A stretch of 64,000 nt of DNA from Corallococcus sp. EGB (lineage in GTDB: Bacteria > Myxococcota > Myxococcia > Myxococcales > Myxococcaceae). Numbering within the stretch: the stretch's first letter is position 1; each line of letters starts with the position of its first letter. The stretch is from contig NZ_CP079946.1 in the NCBI RefSeq assembly GCF_019968905.1, positions 5,146,001 to 5,210,000 of the forward strand. The letters are read 5' to 3'. The notes below the pieces were generated by a model. The model had not been told where the DNA came from. It worked only from the letters and a program-made list of their open reading frames with translations, and did no database searches. The translations under genes were made by a program, and so were the position numbers. This document shows positions 1-7,863 of the stretch, piece after piece.

Positions 1-590
1 ACATCTACGGCGACATCCTGAAGTCGAAGAAGTCGTCGCTGTGGCGCACGTGCATGATCGTCCAGGAGATCGAAGACGAGATCACGTACACGGACGCGCG
101 GCGCGAGGAGATCACCACGCTGTCCGAGGTGGAGCTGACGCGCGCGCGGCTGGACGACGAGGTGAACCACCGAAAGACGGTGTTGAACGCCCTGGAGCGC
201 AGGCTGGAGCGTGAGCAACTGTCGGAGTCCGAGCGCCACGAGGTGGAGGAGCTGCGCAAGAAGACGAAGGCCGAGCTGGAGAAGCTGCGCCGCTCGTTGA
301 AGGAGACCAACGGCATCGCGGACACGCTGGAGCGCGACGTCGAGGAGGGCTTCAACCCGTACTGGGGCCTGCTGTTCAAGGAGGGCAACGAGAACAGCCG
401 CTTCGGCTACCAGGTGGAGCAGTACGCGTGTCTCTACACGAGCCGCGTGTCGAACTTCCTGCACCACTCGCCCATGCAGTACTACCGCTCGCCGCGCGAC
501 CTGATGGCGCACGAACAGGCGGGCGCGCTGTCGAGCAAGCTGTCACCGATGGGCAGCGAAGGTCCGCCGCGAGGGTCGGAGAAGGAGTAG
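1..590 (+). CDS. HAD-IG family 5'-nucleotidase, C-terminal part (5' end outside window)
   Basis: The reading frame is open from base 3, upstream of the first ATG at 54, so the gene began before the window. The visible residues start IYGDILKSKKSSLWRT and continue into a charged, coiled-coil-like region of about 70 residues rich in Glu, Arg and Leu. A C-terminal segment follows with NPYWGLLFKEG, SRFGYQVEQYACLYTSR and MQYYRSPRDLMAHE. These stretches match the C-terminal half of the cytosolic purine 5'-nucleotidase-like HAD family (Pfam 5_nucleotid), which removes phosphate from IMP or GMP. The catalytic DxDxT end lies outside the window, so activity cannot be judged. The gene converges on the next with a 1-base gap. 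Confidence 0.8.
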   Translation, partial: IYGDILKSKKSSLWRTCMIVQEIEDEITYTDARREEITTLSEVELTRARLDDEVNHRKTVLNALERRLEREQLSESERHEVEELRKKTKAELEKLRRSLKETNGIADTLERDVEEGFNPYWGLLFKEGNENSRFGYQVEQYACLYTSRVSNFLHHSPMQYYRSPRDLMAHEQAGALSSKLSPMGSEGPPRGSEKE

Positions 591-591
591 C

Positions 592-1374
592 TCAGGGCAG
601 CGCGTGCAGCCGGCCCCAGATGACGTCGCTGAAGCGCGAGGTGGGCTCCGGCTGGATGCCCAGCTTCTTCAGGTCGTCGGTGTGGCGGGCGCCCTTCACG
701 ACGACCCACCGGCGGGCGACGCGCCTCCCCTCCTCCACGGCTTCAGGAGTGAGGGGGGCGTGCTCCGCGAAGCGGCGCAGGACGTCGAAGGCGGGCTGGG
801 CCTTCTTCGGCCGGGCGAACATCGGGTCGAAGAAGACGACGTCAAAGGACTTCGCGGGCAGCGTCTTCAGGTACGCATGCGCATCCGCGTGGAGCACTTC
901 GATGGCGCACGAGTCCTCGCCCCTGTCGTAGCGCTGGAGCCCCTCTGCGGCGACGATGCACAGGGGCAGGCTCTTCTCCAGGCCGACGACCCGGCCCGTG
1001 GGGCCCACGGCGAGCGACGCGACCAGCGCGTCCTGGGCAAGCCCCAGGGTGCAGTCGAGCACGGCATCGCCCGGGACGATCTCCGCGACCTTGAGGAACG
1101 CGTCGTCGCGCTGTCCCTGGCGAAGGCGCATGCGGCGCAGGTGCGCCATGCCTGCGTGGAAGCCGAATGAACCCTGCGGCTCCCACAGCGTCACGCCATC
1201 GCCGCCCACGACCAGCAGCGCGTCGACCTTGGTGCCCAGCCAGGACGCGATGCCCTCACCGGAGCGGCGCGGAAGGAACGGCAGACTCCACCGCTGCGCC
1301 ACGGCCCGCGCCTCGCGCACCGTGGCCGCGTCCGTCTTCGTGCTGGTGGTGACGGCGAGGGGAACGGACGGCAT
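592..1374 (-). CDS. rsmJ: RsmJ-like class I SAM-dependent methyltransferase
   Basis: Predicted protein of 260 residues. The middle contains a class I methyltransferase core: a motif I region around GDAVLDCTLGLAQD and a post-motif acidic turn at VVGLEKS. A catalytic loop VVFFDPMFARPKKA resembles the DPMFP...K signature of RsmJ, which methylates G1516 of 16S rRNA on N2. The C-terminal strand RRVARRWVVVKGARH also fits RsmJ. The N-terminal 80 residues hold a separate small alpha/beta segment. I chose the ATG at 1374 because it lies 13 bases after the stop of the upstream diguanylate cyclase gene, with GGAG and GGGCGG just before it. The frame continues upstream to a GTG at 1419 inside that gene. 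It is the last gene of the minus-strand block; substrate specificity is inferred from family resemblance. Confidence 0.75.
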   Translation of the reverse strand: MPSVPLAVTTSTKTDAATVREARAVAQRWSLPFLPRRSGEGIASWLGTKVDALLVVGGDGVTLWEPQGSFGFHAGMAHLRRMRLRQGQRDDAFLKVAEIVPGDAVLDCTLGLAQDALVASLAVGPTGRVVGLEKSLPLCIVAAEGLQRYDRGEDSCAIEVLHADAHAYLKTLPAKSFDVVFFDPMFARPKKAQPAFDVLRRFAEHAPLTPEAVEEGRRVARRWVVVKGARHTDDLKKLGIQPEPTSRFSDVIWGRLHALP

Positions 1375-1387
1375 CGATACCGCCGCC

Positions 1388-3550
1388 CTACTCCGCGACC
1401 GCCGCCAGCTTCCGGCCACCCTGCATCTGCGCCACCGTCACGGACTGGTTCCGGCCGTTGCGCTTCGAGTGGTAGAGGCACTGGTCCGCCAGGTCGATGA
1501 GCTGCTGCTTCTCCATCGCGTTGTCCGGGAACGTCGCGATGCCCAGCGACATCGTGATGCGCAGCGGGCCCATCTCCGTCTGGAACACCTCCGCCATCAC
1601 CGCCTCGCGGATGCGCTCCGCGATGATCTTCGCGCCCTGCGCGTCCGTCTCCGGCATCACCATCACGAACTCCTCGCCGCCGTAGCGGGCGACGACGTCC
1701 GTGTCCCGCGCCAGCGTCTTGATGATGCGCGCTACGCCCTTGAGCACCTGGTCGCCCGTCGGGTGACCGTAGGTGTCGTTGACGCTCTTGAAGTGGTCCA
1801 CGTCCGTCAACATGATGGAGCACTTGCGGTTGTACCGCCGCGCCTGCGCCAGGATGTCGTCCGCGCGCGACTGGAATGTGCGGTGGTTGAGCAGGCCCGT
1901 GAGGCCGTCCGTCGTCGCCATCCGCTCCATCTGCTCGTAGAGCTGCGCGCGCAACACCGCCTGCGCCGCCTGGATCGCGATGACCTCGATCATCCGCAGC
2001 ACGTCCTGCTCGAACGCCGTCTTCTTGCGCGACCCCGCCACCAGCGTGCCCAGGATGCGGTCCCCCGCCACCAGCGGGAAGATCTTCAGCGCGCCCAGGC
2101 CGCGCACCTGCGTCTCCTCATCGAAGATGACCTGACGGTCCATCGCCTTGATGTCCCGCCCCGGCAACGGCGCCCCGTAGCGCACCACGTTCGCCACCAG
2201 GCCGTTGTTGTCCTGGAACGTGCGCCCCTCCAGCGCCTTGCCCTGCGCCGTGACGCCCGTCATCCGCGCCACGCGGTGCACCCGCTTGCCCTCCTGCTCC
2301 GACACCAGCGTCACCGCGCAGAAGTCCAGCCCCGCCAGCTGCCGCGTCGCCTCGAGCACCGCCACGAACACCTGATCCGGACTGCCCGCGCGGTTGAGCT
2401 CCTCGATGGCCCGGAAGAACCGGTCCTTCTCGTCGCGCGTCTTGCGGATGTAGCTCATCACCCGCTCCACCTCGATGGAGCGCAACACCTCTCCCGCGAT
2501 GGTGGTGAGCATCTTCTCGTCCTGGTCCGTGAACGGCTCGTTCTTCAGCTTGTCCGCCACCAGCACGCCGCGCACCAGACCGCTGCCCTCCAGGATGGGC
2601 ACCGCCAGCAGCGCCTGCACCGTGGGGCCGCCACCCTCGTAGTACGTGACGCCCTTGAGCCCCTGCGGCGAGTTCATCCGCACCGGCGCGCGGCGCTTCA
2701 GCACCCCGCCGATGATGCCCTCGCCCGCGTTGAACTTCTCGCGCTGCACCCGCTCCGACGCGGACCGGCAGTCGTACAGCTTCAGGCTCCGGTCATCCGA
2801 CGTGAGCAGGAACGCCGCGCAGGTGTCCGTGCGCAGGCCCGTCTCCGCGATCTCCAGCGCCGCGTGCACCGCGCCTTCAATCTCCTTCACCGACGCGACC
2901 AGCCACTTCTCGTCGGAGTTCATCCCGCTGAAGCTGTCCTGCGTGCCGGAGGACACCAGCCGGAAGGTGCGCGCGCGCTCCTCCACCTCGCGGATGCGCT
3001 TCTGCACCGCGTCCGACTCCGCCCGCTTCGCCACCGCCATCCGCGCGGACAGCACCAGGTGGTACAGCCCCGCGAACAGCGCCAGGAACAGCGTGTGCGT
3101 CAGGAACCCGGTGACGTTCACCACCGGCCCGCCCAGCGTCACCAGCCCGTCGTACACCAGCGCGATGCCCAGGAGCGTCATGCCCGCGTTGCGCGGCAGG
3201 AACGCCACCAGGAACGCCATCAACAGATAGACGATGGGGAACAGCTCCCCGCCGCCAATGGCCACCACGATGAAGGCCGCGGAGATGAGCCCGCCGCCCA
3301 GCTCCAGGTCGTCGCGCAGGTCGATGACCGCGCCCACCGACGAGCGCATGGCCCGGCGCCACGCCGCCATGCCAATGCCGACGAGCAGCCCCACCACCAG
3401 GGCCGCCTCCGTCCACCCCAGCGTGTGCAGGCCCCGGAAGCCGCCTTGCGCCAGGTGCACGAAGGTGGCCAGCGCCACCGCCGCGGGGATGGCGCGGAAG
3501 AACGCACGCACGAGCTTCGCCGGAGAGGGCACCGCGGGCAGCGAGGTCAT
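1388..3550 (-). CDS. membrane GAF-GAF-GGDEF diguanylate cyclase
   Basis: Protein of 720 residues. Residues about 20-175 are hydrophobic and should form several membrane helices. Two GAF-type sensor regions follow (about 225-365 and 385-540), then a GGDEF domain (about 550-715). The active-site motif is GGEEF at 624-628, intact for making cyclic di-GMP from two GTP. An RxxD inhibitory site (RDTD, 615-618) sits five residues before it, so product inhibition is expected. The start overlaps the stop of the FtsB-like gene by ATGA, which implies translational coupling. The input signal sensed by the GAF domains is unknown. A PilZ receptor protein is encoded at 37054 in the same window, but nothing links the two directly. 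Confidence 0.92.
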   Translation of the reverse strand: MTSLPAVPSPAKLVRAFFRAIPAAVALATFVHLAQGGFRGLHTLGWTEAALVVGLLVGIGMAAWRRAMRSSVGAVIDLRDDLELGGGLISAAFIVVAIGGGELFPIVYLLMAFLVAFLPRNAGMTLLGIALVYDGLVTLGGPVVNVTGFLTHTLFLALFAGLYHLVLSARMAVAKRAESDAVQKRIREVEERARTFRLVSSGTQDSFSGMNSDEKWLVASVKEIEGAVHAALEIAETGLRTDTCAAFLLTSDDRSLKLYDCRSASERVQREKFNAGEGIIGGVLKRRAPVRMNSPQGLKGVTYYEGGGPTVQALLAVPILEGSGLVRGVLVADKLKNEPFTDQDEKMLTTIAGEVLRSIEVERVMSYIRKTRDEKDRFFRAIEELNRAGSPDQVFVAVLEATRQLAGLDFCAVTLVSEQEGKRVHRVARMTGVTAQGKALEGRTFQDNNGLVANVVRYGAPLPGRDIKAMDRQVIFDEETQVRGLGALKIFPLVAGDRILGTLVAGSRKKTAFEQDVLRMIEVIAIQAAQAVLRAQLYEQMERMATTDGLTGLLNHRTFQSRADDILAQARRYNRKCSIMLTDVDHFKSVNDTYGHPTGDQVLKGVARIIKTLARDTDVVARYGGEEFVMVMPETDAQGAKIIAERIREAVMAEVFQTEMGPLRITMSLGIATFPDNAMEKQQLIDLADQCLYHSKRNGRNQSVTVAQMQGGRKLAAVAE

Positions 3551-3828
3551 GGCGACTCCAGGTGGAAGACGATCTCGCCCGGCTTCACGTAGCCGAGCTC
3601 CTCACGCACCGACTGCTCCAGCGCCGCCGGATCCTTGCGCAGCGCCGAGATCTCCTTGCGGAGCGCGTCGTTCTGCGCGGCCAGCGAGCGGTTGCGCTCA
3701 TTGAGCGCTTCCACGTCCTGCCGCAGGCGCAGGTAACGGCGGAAGCCCTTGGCGTCCGCCACCGAAGCGAGGCTCAGGGCCACCGCCACCACCGCCGCCA
3801 CCATCAGGAGCTTTCGCCGGGACGTCAT
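3547..3828 (-). CDS. FtsB/DivIC-like septum formation initiator protein
   Basis: Protein of 93 residues starting MTSRRKLLMVAA. One membrane helix (about 8-24) is followed by a periplasmic coiled coil (LRQDVEALNERNRSLAAQND, then ALRKEISALRKDP) and a short C-terminal region with EELGYVKPGEIVF. The last motif is typical of FtsB/DivIC proteins, which join FtsL and FtsQ in the divisome. The ATG at 3828 is preferred because longer versions add a Pro/Arg-rich tail with no family resemblance. Its stop overlaps the start of the diguanylate cyclase gene (ATGA), an unusual partner for a divisome gene. It lies 93 bases downstream of the TlpA-like gene. Confidence 0.85.
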   Translation of the reverse strand: MTSRRKLLMVAAVVAVALSLASVADAKGFRRYLRLRQDVEALNERNRSLAAQNDALRKEISALRKDPAALEQSVREELGYVKPGEIVFHLESP

Positions 3829-3921
3829 GAGCGCCGGCGAAGGTACCAGCGGCCCCCCTGCCCGCAAGAATTCCGCTCCAGCCCTGTAGCACCTCCGCGG
3901 CACGCCAGAGACGCGGCGGAA

Positions 3922-4458
3922 TCAGTCCTGCTTCAGCAGCTTTTCAATGGCCTTCGCCACGTCCGCCTGGCCTTCAATCCCCTGCCACGCGGCCACCGCG
4001 CGGCCGTGCTTGTCCAGGAGCACCGTGCTGGGCAGCGCGCGGATCCGGCCAAAGGCGCTCTGCCCCGCGCGCATGCGCTCGTCGGACAGCAGCACCGGGT
4101 AGGGAAAGGCGTAGTGATCCGCGAACGGCCCCAGCACCCGCCCCTCGTCGATGTCCATCCCCACCGCGATGACCTGGAAGCCCCGGGGGCCGTACGTCTC
4201 CTGGAGCTGCGTCAGCGTGGGCTGGTCCGCCAGGCACGGGAAGCACCAGGTGGCCGTGAAGGACACCAGCACCACCTTGCCCGGCAGCTGCCGGGGGTCG
4301 TAGCGCGTGGGCCCCACCGACGGCAGCCACAGCGCCCGGTAGAAGGCGGGCCCGGCGTCCACCGGCCCCCCGTGGCGGCAGCCGGACACCGCGCCCGTCA
4401 GGGCCAGCGCCCCCAGCAGCACCGCGCACGCCAGCGCGCGTCGTCGCACCGGCCTCAC
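3922..4458 (-). CDS. TlpA/ResA-like thioredoxin-fold lipoprotein
   Basis: Protein of 178 residues from a GTG at 4458. A signal peptide ends in a lipobox (VSGC, Cys27), so it should be tethered on the periplasmic face of a membrane. A thioredoxin fold follows with an active-site CxxC (ATWCFPC, Cys72 and Cys75) and an ALPSTVLLD segment carrying the cis-proline. TlpA/ResA proteins reduce disulfides, often during cytochrome c maturation or copper delivery; the partner here is not shown. The GTG start is four bases after the stop of the Fur-family gene, which fits coupling. Another GTG at 4488 lies inside that gene and would lengthen the signal peptide by ten residues. Confidence 0.85.
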   Translation of the reverse strand: MRPVRRRALACAVLLGALALTGAVSGCRHGGPVDAGPAFYRALWLPSVGPTRYDPRQLPGKVVLVSFTATWCFPCLADQPTLTQLQETYGPRGFQVIAVGMDIDEGRVLGPFADHYAFPYPVLLSDERMRAGQSAFGRIRALPSTVLLDKHGRAVAAWQGIEGQADVAKAIEKLLKQD

Positions 4459-4462
4459 GGGC

Positions 4463-4963
4463 TCAGGCCTCGGACTCCAGCGGGCCACCGCGGAGCTGAC
4501 ACTCGCGGCACAGGCCGTACAGCTCCATCTTGTGCGACGTCACCGTGAAGCCGTGCTTGCGCGCCACCGCGTCCTGGAGCGTCTCGATGCGGTCGTTCTC
4601 GAACTCCACGATGGTGCCGCAGCTGGTGCAGATGAGGTGGTCGTGGTGCTCGCGCCCCGCCGCCGCCTCGTAGCGCGTCTGCCCGTCGCCGAAGTTGCGC
4701 GCGTGGGCCAGGCCGCACTCGTTGAGCAGCTTCATGGTCCGGTACACGGTGGCCACGGACACCTTGGTGTCCTGCTCGCGCACCTTGTTCCACAGCTCCT
4801 CCACCGACAGGTGGCCGCCCACCTCGAAGAAGGTGTCGATGATGAGGCTGCGCTGGCGCGTGCTCTTCAGCCCGTGCTGGGCCATGTAGCGCGCCAGGAC
4901 CTCGTCCTTGTCCTTGTCCGAGGAGCCGTGAGCGTGGGAGTGGCTGTGGTGATGGGTCGTCAT
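4463..4963 (-). CDS. Fur-family transcriptional regulator with a His-rich N terminus
   Basis: Protein of 166 residues. After a His-rich leader (HHHSHSHAHG) comes the winged-helix half (LKSTRQRSLIIDTFFEVGGH, then VSVATVYRTMKLL). The metal-binding dimerisation half follows with HHDHLICTSCG and a C-terminal CREC. Both Cys pairs of the structural zinc site are present. The Fur family includes iron, zinc, manganese and peroxide sensors, and sequence alone does not settle which this is. The His-rich leader suggests zinc or nickel but is not proof. ATG 4963 is preferred over an in-frame start at 4981, which lies inside an inverted repeat (4979-4997) that may be its own operator. A thiol-disulfide lipoprotein gene follows. 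Confidence 0.9.
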   Translation of the reverse strand: MTTHHHSHSHAHGSSDKDKDEVLARYMAQHGLKSTRQRSLIIDTFFEVGGHLSVEELWNKVREQDTKVSVATVYRTMKLLNECGLAHARNFGDGQTRYEAAAGREHHDHLICTSCGTIVEFENDRIETLQDAVARKHGFTVTSHKMELYGLCRECQLRGGPLESEA

Positions 4964-4978
4964 CTGCAATCTCTGAAG

Positions 4979-4997
4979 CACCCCATGTGTTGGGGTG
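4979..4997. promoter_or_regulatory. inverted repeat upstream of the Fur-family gene
   Basis: CACCCCA and TGGGGTG form perfect 7-bp arms around a TGTGT centre, 16 bases before the regulator's start codon. The position suits an autoregulatory operator. The sequence is not a classical AT-rich Fur box, so the assignment is inference. Confidence 0.4.
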
Positions 4998-5132
4998 GGG
5001 ATGCCTGCTCCCGCAAGACATTTTCGCCAGCCGGCCTCACCGGGCGCCCGCTCCCCCGCTGACTACCACGGACTTCGGCATCTTCGGCTTGCGCCGCGCG
5101 TGGGCTGTTTACATTGAGGCCGGACTGGCTCA

Positions 5133-5160
5133 TTGACACCTGTCTGGCCGCGAAGATAGA
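5133..5160 (+). promoter_or_regulatory. possible sigma-70 promoter for the 5202 gene
   Basis: A perfect TTGACA (5133-5138) is followed after 16 bases by GATAGA (5155-5160), a weak -10. The start codon is about 40 bases downstream. The -35 match is good, the -10 match is only three of six. Confidence 0.35.
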
Positions 5161-5201
5161 GGCATCCGCCCTCGTAAACGAGCAATTTTCCGAACCTTTC
5201 C

Positions 5202-6443
5202 ATGATCAGTCCCTGGCAGAGAAGACGGCAGCCCGATGATGTGCCCACCCCGGTGGCGGTGGCGGTGTCGGACTTCTGCCGACGCGCGAAGGCTCCGGCC
5301 CCCGCACAGCAGGTCCGCGAGGCGCTCGCGCTCCTCACCGAGGAGGAGGACTTCCGGGTCCGGGCCCTCACGGATGGTGAACCGGAGACGTCCCCCCTGG
5401 GGCCCTTCGCGGTGGTGGACATCCTGCGCGGCGTGACGCCCGCACTCGCGGCCCAGCGCCAGGAGTGCGGCTACTACGACGTGGCGCAGGAGCTGGCCCA
5501 GGTGCGCGAGGAGAAGACGCCGCCCCCCGCGCCCGCTCCCACCACGCCCGTGTTCGGCCTCGCCGCGCCGCCCGCGGAGGAGACGGACCCCAAGACGGGC
5601 CGGCGCAAGAGCGCCAAGGCGGAGGCCGCCGCCATCCAGGAGCGCATCGCGCCCAGGAAGCGCACCACGGACGCGGAGGACGGGGTCACCGCCCTCCCGG
5701 CCCCGCCCGCCCAGGAGCCGCAGGAAGAGGAGGCCCCGCGCTTCCTCAAGCGCGAGCTGCCCCGCCCCCGCGGCCGCTTCACCCGCGTGGAGGCCCAGCG
5801 ACTGTCGTTCTTTGAACTGACCCGCTCGGAGGGCAAGGAGACGCTGGAGGCCGCCATCGCGGCCACGGAGCACCGCTACTCGCTCCTGCGCACACTGGAG
5901 CACCGCTACAACGGCCCGCGCGGCGAGCTGACCCAGGTGGACATGGAGAACGTGCTGCGCCAGCACGGCATCATGGAGACGCTGGAGACGCGCGAGCGCG
6001 AGAACCTCCGCACCGCCTTCGCGTCCCAGCGCGGCGCCACCGGCCGCGTGGCCTGGGCGCTGGGCCTGTCCCCCAGCGAGTTGCAGCGGCTCACGCACGC
6101 GCTCCACATGGAGGAAGAGGTGGAGGCGCTGCGCGAGCGCTTCCGCAACGAGGCGCTGGCCACCTCCCACCTCACCCACCGGCTGGACCTGCTCGGCCGG
6201 GAAAAGTACCTGGTGGACCTGGGCATCCAGAAGCGCTTCGCCGACGCGCTCCGCAAGGACCTGGAGCGGCTGGCGAAGGACGTCCTGCCGGACGCCACGG
6301 ACCTCCACTCGCTGGCCAATGTCGTGGGGCGCAAGCACGGCGCGCCCGCGGAGCTGATCACCCGCGCCTTCGAGCGCCTGAACCTGGCGGAGGGCCTGCG
6401 CAAGCAGCTGGCCGCCCAGGCCTCCTCCCCTTCTTCGCACTGA
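5202..6443 (+). CDS. conserved protein of unknown function with a disordered middle
   Basis: Protein of 413 residues that I do not recognise. Residues 1-100 are mixed helical (SDFCRRAKAPAP, VREALALLTEEEDF). Residues about 100-190 are rich in Pro, Ala, Glu and Lys and are probably disordered. The C-terminal 220 residues are strongly helical and charged, with a possible helix-turn-helix around GRVAWALGLSPSELQRLTHA. There is no signal peptide or membrane segment, so it should be cytoplasmic. It is followed 23 bases later by an FmdB zinc-ribbon gene, so the two are probably co-transcribed. A DNA-associated role is possible from the helix-turn-helix-like segment, but this is weak. Confidence 0.8.
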   Translation: MISPWQRRRQPDDVPTPVAVAVSDFCRRAKAPAPAQQVREALALLTEEEDFRVRALTDGEPETSPLGPFAVVDILRGVTPALAAQRQECGYYDVAQELAQVREEKTPPPAPAPTTPVFGLAAPPAEETDPKTGRRKSAKAEAAAIQERIAPRKRTTDAEDGVTALPAPPAQEPQEEEAPRFLKRELPRPRGRFTRVEAQRLSFFELTRSEGKETLEAAIAATEHRYSLLRTLEHRYNGPRGELTQVDMENVLRQHGIMETLETRERENLRTAFASQRGATGRVAWALGLSPSELQRLTHALHMEEEVEALRERFRNEALATSHLTHRLDLLGREKYLVDLGIQKRFADALRKDLERLAKDVLPDATDLHSLANVVGRKHGAPAELITRAFERLNLAEGLRKQLAAQASSPSSH

Positions 6444-6466
6444 CTCACCGACGAGGTACCCACCCC

Positions 6467-6775
6467 ATGCCCATCTACGAGTACGGCTGCTCGGCCTGTG
6501 GAAAGACCATCGACGTCCTGCAGAAGATGTCCGACCCGACGCCCCCCGCCTGCACCGCGTGCGGGGCCCAGGGCACGCTGAGCAAGCAGGTCAGCCGCTC
6601 CAGCTTCCACCTCAAGGGTGGGGGCTGGTACTCCGACCTGTACGGTTCCACGAAGAAGGACGGCGGCGGTTCGTCGTCTTCCTCCTCGTCGTCCTCATCA
6701 TCGACGTCGAGCAGCAGCGCGCCGGCCAGCGCAGCCGCGGCCGCGCCGAGCACCGCGTCCAGCGACAAGCCGTAG
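6467..6775 (+). CDS. FmdB-family zinc-ribbon protein with a poly-Ser tail
   Basis: Protein of 102 residues. It begins MPIYEYGCSACGKTIDVLQK, the usual FmdB start, with two CxxC knuckles (Cys8/Cys11 and Cys29/Cys32) that should bind one zinc. A conserved SRSSFHLKGGGWYSD segment follows. The C-terminal 40 residues are low complexity, mostly a run of serines and then alanines, encoded by repeated tcg/tcc/tca codons. FmdB proteins are small putative regulators first linked to amidase and formamidase genes; their real role is unclear. Confidence 0.9.
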   Translation: MPIYEYGCSACGKTIDVLQKMSDPTPPACTACGAQGTLSKQVSRSSFHLKGGGWYSDLYGSTKKDGGGSSSSSSSSSSSTSSSSAPASAAAAAPSTASSDKP

Positions 6776-6844
6776 CGCCGAGCGCGCCCCGTTGCCCCCG
6801 GCTGAAAATTCGCTGGGGGCGCGGGGAGGCTCCAGACTCGGGGC

Positions 6845-7048
6845 GTGCCCTTTCCTCCCTCGAAGCGTCCCCCCCGACACTGCGCGCTGTGCGGCCATCC
6901 GGAGCTGACGGATGCGCGGGGCCAGGGGCGGTTCCTCCTGGTCGCGGACCCGCATGGCCGCGGTCCCGTGTGTCCTCCGCAGCGCGGCTGCCGCAACGGC
7001 AAGCTCGCCGCGACGGACACGCCGGCGCTGACGCAGGCCATCCGCTAG
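6845..7048 (+). CDS. small Cys-rich hypothetical protein
   Basis: A 67-residue frame from a GTG start. It has CALCGHPEL near the start and PVCPPQRGC near the middle, a spacing of Cys pairs that could hold a zinc ion. No known family is recognised. It fills most of the gap between the FmdB gene and the next lipoprotein gene. Its reality rests on the sensible cysteine pattern and the lack of a better reading of this stretch, so confidence is moderate. Confidence 0.5.
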   Translation: MPFPPSKRPPRHCALCGHPELTDARGQGRFLLVADPHGRGPVCPPQRGCRNGKLAATDTPALTQAIR

Positions 7049-7104
7049 GTTAAGCAGGCACCTTGAAGGACGCGCGCGTCCCATCCCTCGCGCGTCCAGG
7101 TGCC

Positions 7105-7857
7105 ATGCCGCGTTCCTTCCGTTCGCTGTCGTCCCTCCTCTGGGTGCCGCTGCTGGCCGCCGTGTCCGCCGGCTGCGCCTCCGCCACCCGCATGTCCCCC
7201 GAGGACCGCGCCTCGCTGGACCGGACCCTCACCGGCCCGGACGCGGAGCAATACCTGCGCGTCTCCGCCTACCTGACGCCCTTCTTCGGGGACGGCTCCA
7301 AGCGGCTGCTCACGCCCTACCCGCCGGAGGACGTGCGCCTGGTGGACGACACCCAGGGCAAGCCCATCAACCCCGGCCCCATCCAGGCCACCGTCCCGGC
7401 CGGCACGCGCGTGCGGATCACCCGGGTGGAGTTCCCCACCGCGTGGGTCGTCACCGAGCGCGTCCTCTACTCCCCGCGCACCTGGCCGTGGGTGTACGTG
7501 ACGGTGGAGGGCGCGCCGCCGGGCAATCAGGTGGTGCTGGTGCTGCCGCCGAACCTCGACCGGCCGGACGCGTTCCGCGCGGAGCTGGAGAAGACGCTGT
7601 CGCCCCACCCGCTCACGGCCGAGCTCAACGGCTTCAGCGCGGCGGTGAAGGAGGCCGTGCGCACCAAGACGCTGGTCGCGGACATGCCCGCGGAGGCGGT
7701 GCGCATGGCGTGGGGCCCGCCGGAGTCGGTGCGCCGCACGCTGGAGGGCACCGCGAAGAACGAGGAGTGGCGCTACCCGGGCGAGCGCCGCAAGGCCTTC
7801 CTCACCGATGGCCGGCTGGTGCGCGCCGAGGAGGCGGGCAGGTCCGTCCTGCCGTAG
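7105..7857 (+). CDS. putative lipoprotein, unknown function
   Basis: Protein of 250 residues from ATG 7105, with AGG shortly upstream. A signal peptide (residues 1-23) ends in a lipobox-like VSAGCAS. The mature part has an alpha/beta appearance with TVPAGTRVRITRVEFPTAWV and WPWVYVTVEG. A C-terminal AEAVRMAWGPPESVRRTLEG and EEWRYPGERRKAFLTDG region resembles the small beta modules of BamE/SmpA-type outer-membrane lipoproteins. I infer an envelope location. The gene converges on the PHP-domain gene with a 6-base gap. Confidence 0.8.
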   Translation: MPRSFRSLSSLLWVPLLAAVSAGCASATRMSPEDRASLDRTLTGPDAEQYLRVSAYLTPFFGDGSKRLLTPYPPEDVRLVDDTQGKPINPGPIQATVPAGTRVRITRVEFPTAWVVTERVLYSPRTWPWVYVTVEGAPPGNQVVLVLPPNLDRPDAFRAELEKTLSPHPLTAELNGFSAAVKEAVRTKTLVADMPAEAVRMAWGPPESVRRTLEGTAKNEEWRYPGERRKAFLTDGRLVRAEEAGRSVLP

Positions 7858-7863
7858 CGGTGT

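Noticed and set aside
956-3592. An 878-codon plus-strand open frame over the diguanylate cyclase gene
   Set aside because: It is antisense to a gene with clear GAF and GGDEF motifs. Its product is dominated by Arg, His, Leu and Gln, as expected for a GC-rich shadow frame.
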